Positions 6,587 to 13,507 of a stretch of 16,189 nucleotides of DNA are shown here, one piece after another. The translations under genes were made by a program, and so were the position numbers. The stretch's first letter is position 1. Every line of letters begins with the position of its first letter. The notes beneath the pieces are model-generated. The model searched no databases, was not told the DNA's origin, and saw only the letters and a list, made by a program, of their open reading frames with translations. Source of the DNA: Actinomycetota bacterium (GTDB taxonomy: Bacteria; Actinomycetota; Acidimicrobiia; Acidimicrobiales; Ilumatobacteraceae); the NCBI GenBank assembly GCA_005800965.1, contig SYEA01000058.1:1-16189 (forward strand), in the 5' to 3' direction.

Positions 6587-7483
6587 GTGACAACGTCCAA
6601 CCAGCAGCCACCAGTTACCACCGCCACGATTCACGCCGGCGAACTCGATGTCACATTTCTTGAATGTGGATCAGGCCCGCTGGCGTTGTGCCTGCATGGC
6701 TTTCCTGACTCGCCCTACACCTGGCGACATTTGTTGCCTGCGCTTGCTGCACGCGGTTACCGAGCAGTAGCCCCCTTTATGCGTGGCTACGCCCCAACGA
6801 GCGTGCCGGAATCTGGCGTTTACCAAACTGCGGCGCTGGCCCGCGATGCCAATGCCCTGCACGATGCATTGGGTGGCGACGAACATGCCGTCATCATCGG
6901 TCACGACTGGGGTGCGCCAAGCGTGTGCGGTGCTGCCATCGACGCGCCACAACGCTGGTGCAAAGTGGTGAGCATGTCGGTGCCACCAGGCCCAGCACTC
7001 GGTGCGGCATTCCTGAGCAACCTTGCCCAGATTCAGAGCAGTTGGTACATGTTCTTTTTCCAGCATCCACTTTCCAACTATGTGGTGGCCGCCAACGACA
7101 TGGCGTTCATCGACATGTTGTGGGCCCAATGGTCACCGGGATACGCAGCGATTGCCGATCTTGCCCATGTCAAAGATGCACTTCGCAACCCCGACAACTT
7201 GCAGGCTGCCCTCGGCTATTACCGCGCCACACTCGGCGATGGAAAACGCGACCCCGATCTCGCCACACTGCAGCAGCGCATCGGCAGTGAAGTGCCCGCG
7301 CAACCACTGCTGTACTTGCACGGTGAAAATGACGGGTGCATCGTGCGCGACGTGGTGCTGGCAGCACGGGCCACGATGCCCGCCCACATGCGTGTGGAGT
7401 TTGTCGCTGATGCCGGGCACTTTTTGCAACTCGAACAGCCCCAGCGAGTAAACCAACTCATCGTCGATTTTCTTGCCAACTAG
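6587..7483 (+). CDS. alpha/beta hydrolase, epoxide hydrolase-like
   Basis: A 298-aa alpha/beta-hydrolase. It shows LHGFPDSPYTWR (36-47, oxyanion-hole HGxP), the nucleophile elbow GHDWGA with Asp107, an acid Asp249 in LHGENDGC, and the catalytic His278 in DAGHFLQLEQP. An Asp rather than Ser at the nucleophile position points to epoxide hydrolase or haloalkane dehalogenase chemistry. The HGFPxSxYxWR start and cap-domain tyrosines (Tyr154 in SSWYMFF, Tyr211/212 in LGYYRA), which could polarise an epoxide, favour epoxide hydrolase. The substrate is unknown. The length is normal for the family. It starts at GTG 6587, is divergent from the MBL operon, and converges on mutY with 17 bp between stops; no terminator hairpin is visible there. 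Confidence 0.9.
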   Translation: MTTSNQQPPVTTATIHAGELDVTFLECGSGPLALCLHGFPDSPYTWRHLLPALAARGYRAVAPFMRGYAPTSVPESGVYQTAALARDANALHDALGGDEHAVIIGHDWGAPSVCGAAIDAPQRWCKVVSMSVPPGPALGAAFLSNLAQIQSSWYMFFFQHPLSNYVVAANDMAFIDMLWAQWSPGYAAIADLAHVKDALRNPDNLQAALGYYRATLGDGKRDPDLATLQQRIGSEVPAQPLLYLHGENDGCIVRDVVLAARATMPAHMRVEFVADAGHFLQLEQPQRVNQLIVDFLAN

Positions 7484-7500
7484 TTGTTGCTGGCGACTCG

Positions 7501-8313
7501 CTACGCCAGGCGACACCACTCACCGTCGACGGCAACCAAACCATCTCGCACGAGCGTTTTGAGAAGTCGTGCAGCGCGCTGATCATCGCTAGACAACCCC
7601 ATTGCCGATGCGACCTCGTCGCTGCGCACCCCACGCTCGGCAAGCACCTTCATCAATCGCCCGCGGGCTTGGCGATCTGAGCCAGCGAATCGCTTTTGCG
7701 GTTTGCTCGTCAGCGCAGTGGTGTGCGCCGGGTCTGGCCCATCATCCCATTTGCACTCGCGCGCAATCGGGCAGATCTCGCAGAGTGGTTTTCGCGCCAC
7801 GCAGACTTGGGCACCGAAGTCCATCATCACTTGGTTCCATTCCCAGGCCTGACCGAGCGGCAACACCTCGTCGGCCAACTCTTGTGACTGCCGCGCCGAC
7901 AGCGACGTGTTGGTGACTCGGGCCAACACTCGGGCCACGTTGGTGTCGACTACCGCCACGTCGATGCCGTCGGCAAACGCCATCACTGCCCGAGCGGTAT
8001 ATGGCCCAATGCCCGGCAACGACTGCAAAGTGTGCACATCGCCTGGCACCTGCGAGTTGTGGTGCGCCACTATGTGCCGAGCAGCATCGTGCAAGTTCTT
8101 GCACCGACGCGGATACCCGAGACCACTCCACAATCGCAACAAATCCGCCAAGGGTGCAGCCGCGCAGTCACCCACCGTCGGATACTCACGCATGAACAAC
8201 TCGTATTTGGGCACTACCCGCGAAATTTGCGTCTGTTGCGCCATCACCTCGCTCACCAACACCGACCAGCGATCACGGGTGTTGCGCCACGGCAAGTCAC
8301 GCAACCTTGGCAA
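7501..8313 (-). CDS. mutY: A/G-specific adenine glycosylase MutY, without NUDIX domain; true start probably further upstream
   Basis: It removes adenine mispaired with 8-oxoguanine. Numbered from the TTG at 8313 (270 aa): LPWRN (7-11), catalytic Glu22 in SEVMAQQTQ, helix-hairpin-helix LPGIGPYTAR (99-108), catalytic Asp123 in VVDTNV, and the 4Fe-4S ligands Cys171, 178, 181, 187 (C-x6-C-x2-C-x5-C). The C-terminal NUDIX-like domain of E. coli MutY is absent. Instead there is a short segment, FAGSDRQARGRL to DGLVAVDGEW, that looks winged-helix-like. The frame remains open upstream of TTG to 8364, and the codons there read LLAAPLLQWGL, which lines up with the VLDWY-type first helix of MutY before LPW. 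No ATG, GTG or TTG occurs in that stretch. A CTG at 8358, 9 nt after GGAG, is a candidate start (285 aa). Confidence 0.93.
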   Translation of the reverse strand: MPRLRDLPWRNTRDRWSVLVSEVMAQQTQISRVVPKYELFMREYPTVGDCAAAPLADLLRLWSGLGYPRRCKNLHDAARHIVAHHNSQVPGDVHTLQSLPGIGPYTARAVMAFADGIDVAVVDTNVARVLARVTNTSLSARQSQELADEVLPLGQAWEWNQVMMDFGAQVCVARKPLCEICPIARECKWDDGPDPAHTTALTSKPQKRFAGSDRQARGRLMKVLAERGVRSDEVASAMGLSSDDQRAARLLKTLVRDGLVAVDGEWCRLA

Positions 8314-8364
8314 TCCCCACTGCAGAAGTGGTGCAGCGAGCAGATCTACTTCGCCCAGACGTCG

Positions 8365-8880
8365 TTACTCCGACCAGACATCACGGCCGTCGTATGGGCG
8401 TTCGCGCACCGGTGCCGCATCGCGCTTCCACACCATGACGCGACGACGGAAGTAACACACTTCTTTGCCGTCTTGGTTGAAACCCTTCGTTTCGACCGTG
8501 ACCACGCCACGCTCGGGCTTGGACTTTGATTCGACAACCTCGAGCACACGTGTTTCGGCATGGATGGTGTCGCCGTGAAATGTTGGGTGCTTATGTTGCA
8601 ACGTCTCGACTTCTAAGTTGGCGATGGCTGCACCACTCACGTCGGGCACGCTCATGCCGAGCACCAGCGAATACACGAGGTTGCCCACCACCACGTTGCG
8701 ACCCTGCACGCTGCGTTCGGCAAACCAATCGTTGGTGTGTAGTGGATGATGGTTCATCGTGATCATGCAAAACAAGTGATCATCGGCTTCGGTAATGGTC
8801 TTACCTGGCCAGTGCTTGTAGATGTCGCCAACGACAAAATCTTCGAAGTGTCGCCCAAAGGGCCGTTCGTGTGTGGTCAT
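8365..8880 (-). CDS. MaoC-type hydratase, probable mesaconyl-CoA hydratase of the ethylmalonyl-CoA pathway
   Basis: A 171-aa single hot-dog-domain protein of the MaoC family. The N-terminus (FGRHFEDFVVGDIYKH) and FCMITMNHHPLHTND (37-51, with the hydratase His in PLHTND), followed by VVVGNLVYSLVLGMSVPDVSG and HPTFHGDTIHAETRVLEV, are typical of actinobacterial MaoC hydratases found with ethylmalonyl-CoA pathway genes. The likely reaction is mesaconyl-C1-CoA plus water to beta-methylmalyl-CoA. The assignment to this pathway rests on resemblance and on the nearby methylsuccinyl-CoA dehydrogenase-like and malyl-CoA lyase-like genes; another enoyl-CoA hydratase role is possible. The proteobacterial enzyme is about twice as long, with two hot-dog halves. 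The start codon follows a TACTCT hexamer by 7 nt. mutY lies downstream, in frame with this gene's TAA stop. Confidence 0.85.
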   Translation of the reverse strand: MTTHERPFGRHFEDFVVGDIYKHWPGKTITEADDHLFCMITMNHHPLHTNDWFAERSVQGRNVVVGNLVYSLVLGMSVPDVSGAAIANLEVETLQHKHPTFHGDTIHAETRVLEVVESKSKPERGVVTVETKGFNQDGKEVCYFRRRVMVWKRDAAPVRERPYDGRDVWSE

Positions 8881-8893
8881 GCTGTCAAGAGTA
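8881..8893 (-). promoter_or_regulatory. -10 element and leaderless start of the MaoC gene
   Basis: On the minus strand TACTCT (8893-8888) is followed by 7 nt (TGACAGC) and the ATG at 8880. No Shine-Dalgarno sequence is present. A tandem 11-bp motif lies about 20-45 bp upstream of the hexamer. Confidence 0.55.
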
Positions 8894-8912
8894 GATGCAA
8901 GGAAACGTCAGG

Positions 8913-8938
8913 CGTAAACAACGCAGTCGTAAACAACG
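8913..8938. repeat. two direct copies of an 11-bp motif upstream of the MaoC gene (candidate operator)
   Basis: CGTAAACAACG occurs at 8913-8923 and again at 8928-8938, a period of 15 bp (on the minus strand CGTTGTTTACG). It sits in the 58-bp gap between the flippase stop and the MaoC start. Each copy is itself an imperfect inverted repeat (CGT-n5-ACG). Flanking TCAGGC copies on both sides extend the similarity. The position upstream of the -10 fits an activator or repressor site, but the regulator is unknown. Confidence 0.5.
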
Positions 8939-10096
8939 TCAGGCTTCGTTACGAGGCGGTTGTTGTGGTTGTTCGCCCGTGTCTTCATAGGTCGGGGTGG
9001 CAAACAAACCCGTGCGGTCACGCGGTGCATTCCTTTCAATCCACTCGGCTTTTGACAGTCGCACTTGCGACCCATCGCGCGTCGCAGATTGCAATCGCTC
9101 AAGTCGCGACCGCGGCGTTGGCACCGCTGGCACTGCGCCAATCCGCAACGATGCATAGCTCACCGCCCCCACAAGAATCGGCAGCCAAAACTGGGCGATG
9201 CGGTAGGTCAGCACGGTGACGGTGGCCGTCGCCGCTGGCACGCCGAAGCCAACAAGCGTTGGAATGTAAACGCCTTCCACGATTCCCAATCCACCCGGCG
9301 TGATGGGAATCGAGGCCAGCACGTTGGCCAACCCAAACGCCACGAGCAAACCGTCAAACGAAATGCTTCCGCCAAACGCCCGCAAAAACAGCCACAGCGC
9401 CAATAGGTCAAGCAACCAATTGACGGTGCCCCACAACACGACCCGCTTCAACACTTCGCGCTCGGCGAGCAAACCCCGTACCCGATCGCGCAGATGTTCC
9501 ATCACACTGGCCGCCGACTCGCCGTCACGCCCGAGCCGGTCATAGAACCTGCGCACCACCCGCAACAAACGACCTTTGTCATCGACCAAGCCGAGGATGA
9601 TCGCGCCAACAATCGCCATGAGCACGGTGCCTGCAACTGCCGCCGAACCGTAAACCGGGCTGGACCCCCGCAATGGAATCGAGATAATCAGCCCCAACCA
9701 CAACAACACATTGAGAATCACTGCCGAAGCGAGCCCGGCCGTTGCCAAAGCAAACCCAGCGTCGGGTTTGGCAATTCCCGAACTGGTGATCAGACGAAAG
9801 CCCAACGCGTTGCTCGCCGCACTTCCCCCAGGCAGCAGGCTGCCAAGGGCTCGGGTGCTCAACTGAATGCGAAAGAGATCAAACCGCCGCAGTCGGTAGG
9901 CGTCGGGCCCGAGGGCTGCGTGGGTGAGCAAGGTGTAGCAGTACAAGGCAACGAATTCCAGCCCGATGGCAGCCGCCAAGAGGATCGGGTCGATCTGGCG
10001 CAAGTCGCCAATGGCGCCACGAAAGGCGGGCACGAGCGGCAAGACAAAGAAATAGATGACTACCGCGAAAAGCACCCAACGCAAGGCCTTCAGCAC
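8939..10096 (-). CDS. LPG-synthase transmembrane/flippase-like integral membrane protein (YbhN/UPF0104 type)
   Basis: From GTG 10096 this is a 385-aa polytopic membrane protein with several hydrophobic segments, beginning RWVLFAVVIYFFVLPLV. The family landmarks are LLPGGSAASNALGFR near residues 87-101 and the conserved SIPITPGGLGIVEG loop before the last segments. These define the transmembrane domain shared by lysylphosphatidylglycerol synthases (MprF N-terminal part) and YbhN-like proteins, linked to lipid or glycolipid flipping. The aminoacyl-transferase domain is absent. The last 60 or so residues are charged and Pro-rich, probably a cytoplasmic tail. GTG 10096 was chosen because it follows a TACGCT hexamer by 6 nt and starts just before the first membrane segment. 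An in-frame start as far up as 10213 would overlap the divergent gene's promoter and 5' end. Confidence 0.87.
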   Translation of the reverse strand: MLKALRWVLFAVVIYFFVLPLVPAFRGAIGDLRQIDPILLAAAIGLEFVALYCYTLLTHAALGPDAYRLRRFDLFRIQLSTRALGSLLPGGSAASNALGFRLITSSGIAKPDAGFALATAGLASAVILNVLLWLGLIISIPLRGSSPVYGSAAVAGTVLMAIVGAIILGLVDDKGRLLRVVRRFYDRLGRDGESAASVMEHLRDRVRGLLAEREVLKRVVLWGTVNWLLDLLALWLFLRAFGGSISFDGLLVAFGLANVLASIPITPGGLGIVEGVYIPTLVGFGVPAATATVTVLTYRIAQFWLPILVGAVSYASLRIGAVPAVPTPRSRLERLQSATRDGSQVRLSKAEWIERNAPRDRTGLFATPTYEDTGEQPQQPPRNEA

Positions 10097-10123
10097 ACCC
10101 CCAGCGTAAGTGCCACGAGTGGC
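10097..10123 (-). promoter_or_regulatory. flippase promoter with inverted repeat
   Basis: On the minus strand TACGCT (10108-10103) is followed by 6 nt and the GTG at 10096. Just upstream, at 10112-10123, is the inverted repeat GCCAC-GA-GTGGC, and a further GCCAC lies at 10128-10132. The repeat occupies the spacer region of the promoter, so it could be an operator. Confidence 0.45.
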
Positions 10124-10186
10124 GACTGCCACGACGCCAAGTGCAACAAATTGGGGCACGAACCGCCATTGCGAACGACACTTCAC

Positions 10187-10200
10187 TACCGTTAGTCCTC
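10187..10200 (+). promoter_or_regulatory. -10 element and leaderless start of the methylsuccinyl-CoA dehydrogenase-like gene
   Basis: TACCGT at 10187-10192 is followed by 8 nt (TAGTCCTC) and the GTG at 10201. No Shine-Dalgarno sequence is seen. It is in the 104-bp divergent spacer shared with the flippase gene. Confidence 0.5.
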
Positions 10201-11802
10201 GTGCACGACTCACTCAAAGACCTCACCACTGCTGCCACCATCGTCGAGAGCACATCGCAGTTGCTTCGTCGAGCCACCAAACAACTCGCCGAAACGGGTG
10301 GCCCCGAGCGCCAGCAGGTGCTGGCCTACGACCTCGCCCATGCCAGTTCGGCACTTGAAACTGCACGTTCACTCATCGACTACGGCGCCAAAGGCGAAGT
10401 CGAAGCCGCCATCACGTGTGCATTCGTCGCCGACATGGTGCACGACTTCGCAACACGGCTCATCGGACGCGAGCAGATGTGGACGGTTAAGGTCGCCGAA
10501 CTGGCCAACTTTGATGCATTCGTCGCCACCTATCGCGCACCCGAGTTGCTCGCCTCGCTGGCAGCGACCCCGGGCCCCCGCCATCTTGATGACGATTACG
10601 AAATGGTGCAAGACACGTTTCGCAGTTTCGGCAAAAAGGTGGTGGCCAAGCATGCCGAGCACGTGCACCGAGAAAACGCCGACGTGCCCGAAGAAATCAT
10701 CGCCGGCCTTGCCGACATTGGCGCGTTTGGTCTGTCGATTCCGTCCGAGTACGGCGGCTTTAGCGAAGGCGGCGAAGGCGAATACATGGCCAGTTGTGTC
10801 GCCACCGAGGAACTCTCGCGAGCCTCGCTCGGCATCGGTGGATCGCTCATTACGCGACCCGAAATTCTCACCCGCGCCTTGGTCAAAGGTGGCACCGAAT
10901 CCCAGAAACATTACTGGTTGCCCAAACTCTCCACGGCCGAAGTCATGGTCGCCGTTGCTGTCACCGAACCCGACTACGGCAGCGATGTCGCTTCACTGAA
11001 AACCACGGCAGTCGCAGCACAGCGCGACGGTGTCGATGGCTACGTCATCAATGGTGTCAAAACTTGGTGCACGTTCGGTGCTCGCGCAAATGTGCTCATG
11101 CTGCTGGCACGCACCGACCCCGACCGCACCAAATCGCACCGTGGTCTGAGTTTGTTCATCGTGCCCAAGCCATTAGGCGATGCGCACGGTTTTATGTTCA
11201 ACCAAGACGGCGGCGGAAAAATGGAAGGTCGCCCAATCGACACCATCGGTTATCGCGGCATGCACTCGTACGAAATTGCAATCGAAGATTGGTTCGTGCC
11301 CGCCGACCATTTGATCGGCGAACAAGAAGGTTTGGGCAAGGGTTTCTATTTTCAAATGGAAGGTTTTGAAAATGGTCGTCTGCAGACCGCAGCACGTGCT
11401 GTTGGTTTGATGCAGGCGGCCTACGAAGCGGCATACGACTATGCCAACAATCGCAATGTGTTCGGCAAAAACATCATCGACTACGAACTCACCCAAGTAA
11501 AGCTCGGGCGCATGTCGGTAATCATCCAAGCGGCCCGCCAGTTCAGTTATGCAGTGGCCAAGATGATGGGCAAGGGCGAAGGCGCAATGGAAGCCAGCAT
11601 GGTGAAGGCCTACGTGTGCAAAGCCGCCGAGTGGGTCACCCGCGAAGCAATGCAGATTCACGGTGGCTACGGCTACGCCGAGGAATACCCGGTGAGTCGC
11701 TTGTATGTCGATGCCCGCGTACTGTCAATTTTTGAAGGCGCCGACGAAACGCTGTGCTTGAAGGTGATCGCCCGCCGCCTGGTCGAGAGCGTGCAGGCCT
11801 AA
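10201..11802 (+). CDS. mcd: long acyl-CoA dehydrogenase, probable (2S)-methylsuccinyl-CoA dehydrogenase
   Basis: A 533-aa flavoprotein. Residues about 1-135 are an N-terminal helical extension (DSLKDLTTAATIVESTSQLL, then QVLAYDLAHASSALETA) not present in ordinary acyl-CoA dehydrogenases of about 380 aa. The rest is the standard fold: IPSEYGGFSEGG, VAVTEPDYGSDVASL (FAD/substrate signature), INGVKTWCTFGARANV, QIHGGYGYAEEYPVSRLYVDA, and IFEGADET with Glu512 where the catalytic base usually lies. A total near 540 aa with this extension is the mark of methylsuccinyl-CoA dehydrogenase, which oxidises (2S)-methylsuccinyl-CoA to mesaconyl-C1-CoA in the ethylmalonyl-CoA pathway, passing electrons to ETF. 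The MaoC hydratase and CitE-like lyase nearby would catalyse the next two steps. GTG 10201 was chosen for the hexamer 8 nt upstream. Confidence 0.85.
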   Translation: MHDSLKDLTTAATIVESTSQLLRRATKQLAETGGPERQQVLAYDLAHASSALETARSLIDYGAKGEVEAAITCAFVADMVHDFATRLIGREQMWTVKVAELANFDAFVATYRAPELLASLAATPGPRHLDDDYEMVQDTFRSFGKKVVAKHAEHVHRENADVPEEIIAGLADIGAFGLSIPSEYGGFSEGGEGEYMASCVATEELSRASLGIGGSLITRPEILTRALVKGGTESQKHYWLPKLSTAEVMVAVAVTEPDYGSDVASLKTTAVAAQRDGVDGYVINGVKTWCTFGARANVLMLLARTDPDRTKSHRGLSLFIVPKPLGDAHGFMFNQDGGGKMEGRPIDTIGYRGMHSYEIAIEDWFVPADHLIGEQEGLGKGFYFQMEGFENGRLQTAARAVGLMQAAYEAAYDYANNRNVFGKNIIDYELTQVKLGRMSVIIQAARQFSYAVAKMMGKGEGAMEASMVKAYVCKAAEWVTREAMQIHGGYGYAEEYPVSRLYVDARVLSIFEGADETLCLKVIARRLVESVQA

Positions 11803-11808
11803 GTAGAC

Positions 11809-11828
11809 AGGCCTAGTTAACTAGGCCT
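11809..11828. terminator. perfect 20-bp palindrome between convergent genes, possible bidirectional terminator
   Basis: AGGCCTAGTT is followed directly by its reverse complement AACTAGGCCT, between the stops of the acyl-CoA dehydrogenase (+) and the HAD hydrolase (-), 38 bp apart. In RNA it would fold with an 8-bp stem and a TTAA loop. No long T-run follows on either side; the + strand has only CTTATTT after 11840. Further copies of AGGCCTA occur just upstream (11795-11801). A protein-binding site is the alternative. Confidence 0.5.
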
Positions 11829-11841
11829 CACTAGACACGTC

Positions 11842-12549
11842 TTATTTCACGAACTCCAGCAGTTCGTGCAGAGAGCGAAGTCGCTCACAGTCGTAGTCGG
11901 CATGATCGTCGAACGGGTCATACAGCAGCGGCACCAATCCGGCTGCTCGCGCGCCGCCGACATCGTTTACAAACGAGTCACCCACGTAAGCCACTCTCTC
12001 GGGTGGCAGATTCAACGCAGCGATGGCGTCGCCAAAAATCAGTGGATCGGGTTTGGCGTATCCGACCACGTGCGAATCAGTCACGATGCTCACCGGCACA
12101 CCCGCGCCAGGCCCCACCTGACAGATGCACAAGTTCTTGAGCGTTGCTTCGATCTGACCGCTGGCGTTAGACACCACACCAATCGGCACTTTGCGGTGAT
12201 ACAGCTGGGCTAACGCAGCGACGGATTCCAGCAATGGAAATTGCCAATACTGAGGCGAAAACAACCGACGCATTGCTAACGCTGCCGGTTCAACCTCGTC
12301 ATCGGCCACGCCCGCGGTTCGCACGTAGGCGTGTCGGTAGGTATCCCAAGTGATTTTGTCGATCGATGCGTCGGTGCGTTTGCCAGCAACTGCATCCAGC
12401 GCCTCCATACCGGCGTAATGACAACGCACCAGCACGCCGGTGTCGGTTGCACCACCAAACGGGGCGATAGCCATCGCCGTTGCGATGGGGTCGGGCACCA
12501 CGAAAATGCCACCGGCATCGAACAGCACGCCGTCGAAACGTTTGGGCAT
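11842..12549 (-). CDS. HAD-superfamily hydrolase
   Basis: A 235-aa haloacid dehalogenase-like protein. All four motifs are visible: motif I VLFDAGGIF with the nucleophile Asp11, motif II VVSNASG, motif III Lys in YAKPDPLIFG, and motif IV VAYVGDSFVNDVGGA. The second Asp of the usual DxD pair is Gly (D-A-G-G). This occurs in other HAD proteins but removes the usual general acid/base for phosphatase chemistry, so the reaction is uncertain. A helical cap lies between motifs I and II (about residues 17-100). ATG 12549 lies 9 nt after the CoA-lyase stop, so the two are probably co-transcribed. It could be a house-cleaning phosphatase or part of the CoA-lyase unit. Confidence 0.88.
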   Translation of the reverse strand: MPKRFDGVLFDAGGIFVVPDPIATAMAIAPFGGATDTGVLVRCHYAGMEALDAVAGKRTDASIDKITWDTYRHAYVRTAGVADDEVEPAALAMRRLFSPQYWQFPLLESVAALAQLYHRKVPIGVVSNASGQIEATLKNLCICQVGPGAGVPVSIVTDSHVVGYAKPDPLIFGDAIAALNLPPERVAYVGDSFVNDVGGARAAGLVPLLYDPFDDHADYDCERLRSLHELLEFVK

Positions 12550-12558
12550 CGGCGACGA

Positions 12559-13494
12559 CTATTTCGAGCGAGTTAAGCCGGCGCGCGAACCACGCGAAAT
12601 GAACTTGAGTGCCATCTTGCGACTGGCCTCGTCGATCATTTCGTCACCGAACATCACTGCACCCTTACCTTCGCCCTCGGTTGCCGTTTCGTAGGCATCG
12701 AGAATTGCGCACGCACGATCGAACTGCTCTTGCGTGGGCGAAAACACCTCGTTCAAAATCGCCACCTGATCCGGGTGCAGTGCCCACTTGCCGTCGTAGC
12801 CGAGCGTGCGAGTGCGCTTGCAATAGTCGCGGAAACCGTCGGCATCGCGAATGTAGAGGTAGGGGCCGTCGATTACTTGCAGCCCGTTGGCGCGACCAGC
12901 CATCAAGATTTTGTTGAAGACGTAATGGAAGTGGTCGCCTGGGTAGTCGGCAATTTGCACTCCGCCGGTGAGCACCGGCATTTCCATGCTGGCGGCAAAG
13001 TCGGCAGGTCCAAAGATGATGGTCTCGATGCGTGGGCTGGCGGCGCAAATCTCTTCTACATTGATGAGCCCGCGCGCGGTTTCAATTTGTGCTTCGATAC
13101 CGATGTGTCCAACAGGCAGGCCATTGGCAATTTCCACCTGCCGCAACAGCAAGTCGGTAGCCACGATTTGGGCGGCTGATTCCACCTTGGGCAACATGAT
13201 TTCGTCAAGTCGCGCACCGGCACCACCGACAACTTCCATGATGTCGTAGGCGGTCCATTTGGTGCTCCAGTCGTTGACGCGTACGCACATCACCTTGTCG
13301 CCCCAATCCTGGGTCTTGATGGCGTGCGCAATTTTGGCGCGGGAGGCTTCTTTTTCTTTCGGTGCAACGGCATCTTCGAGATCCAAGAACACCATGTCAG
13401 CGGCAATGCCAGGGCCTTTGCCCATCATTTTTTCTGATGAGCCAGGAATCGACAAACAAGAGCGGCGAGGTAGGTCGCGGGAGCGTGGTGACAT
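12559..13494 (-). CDS. HpcH/HpaI-CitE family lyase, probable L-malyl-CoA/beta-methylmalyl-CoA lyase
   Basis: A 311-aa TIM-barrel CoA-ester lyase. It shows RRSCLSIPGSSEKM (10-23), MVFLDLEDAVAPKEKEASR (34-52, acidic Mg2+ site), VRVNDWSTKWTAYD (71-84), IGIEAQIETARGL (131-143, metal-binding Glu), IIFGPADFAASM (159-170), and the C-terminal MFGDEMIDEASRKMA, a strong actinobacterial signature of this subgroup. Such enzymes cleave beta-methylmalyl-CoA to glyoxylate and propionyl-CoA and, in the reverse direction, join glyoxylate and acetyl-CoA to malyl-CoA. The paralogous malyl-CoA thioesterase is the main alternative. It belongs functionally with the MaoC hydratase and long acyl-CoA dehydrogenase nearby. 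ATG 13494 was chosen over upstream starts because it lies 7 nt after TAGTCT and directly precedes the conserved N-terminus. Confidence 0.88.
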   Translation of the reverse strand: MSPRSRDLPRRSCLSIPGSSEKMMGKGPGIAADMVFLDLEDAVAPKEKEASRAKIAHAIKTQDWGDKVMCVRVNDWSTKWTAYDIMEVVGGAGARLDEIMLPKVESAAQIVATDLLLRQVEIANGLPVGHIGIEAQIETARGLINVEEICAASPRIETIIFGPADFAASMEMPVLTGGVQIADYPGDHFHYVFNKILMAGRANGLQVIDGPYLYIRDADGFRDYCKRTRTLGYDGKWALHPDQVAILNEVFSPTQEQFDRACAILDAYETATEGEGKGAVMFGDEMIDEASRKMALKFISRGSRAGLTRSK

Positions 13495-13507
13495 GTCAAT
13501 CAGACTA
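13495..13507 (-). promoter_or_regulatory. -10 element and leaderless start of the CoA lyase, overlapping the upstream stop codon
   Basis: On the minus strand TAGTCT (13507-13502) is followed by 7 nt (GATTGAC) and the ATG at 13494. Its first three bases are the TAG stop codon of the upstream gene, so an internal promoter would sit exactly at the gene junction. Confidence 0.5.

Noticed and set aside
7484..7500. search for a terminator between the convergent hydrolase and mutY genes
   Set aside because: The 17-bp gap holds no inverted repeat or T-run.
9494..10195. 233-codon open frame on the + strand
   Set aside because: Antisense to the flippase-like gene. The product is Gln/Arg/His-rich with no domain, as expected when a membrane protein gene is read backwards.
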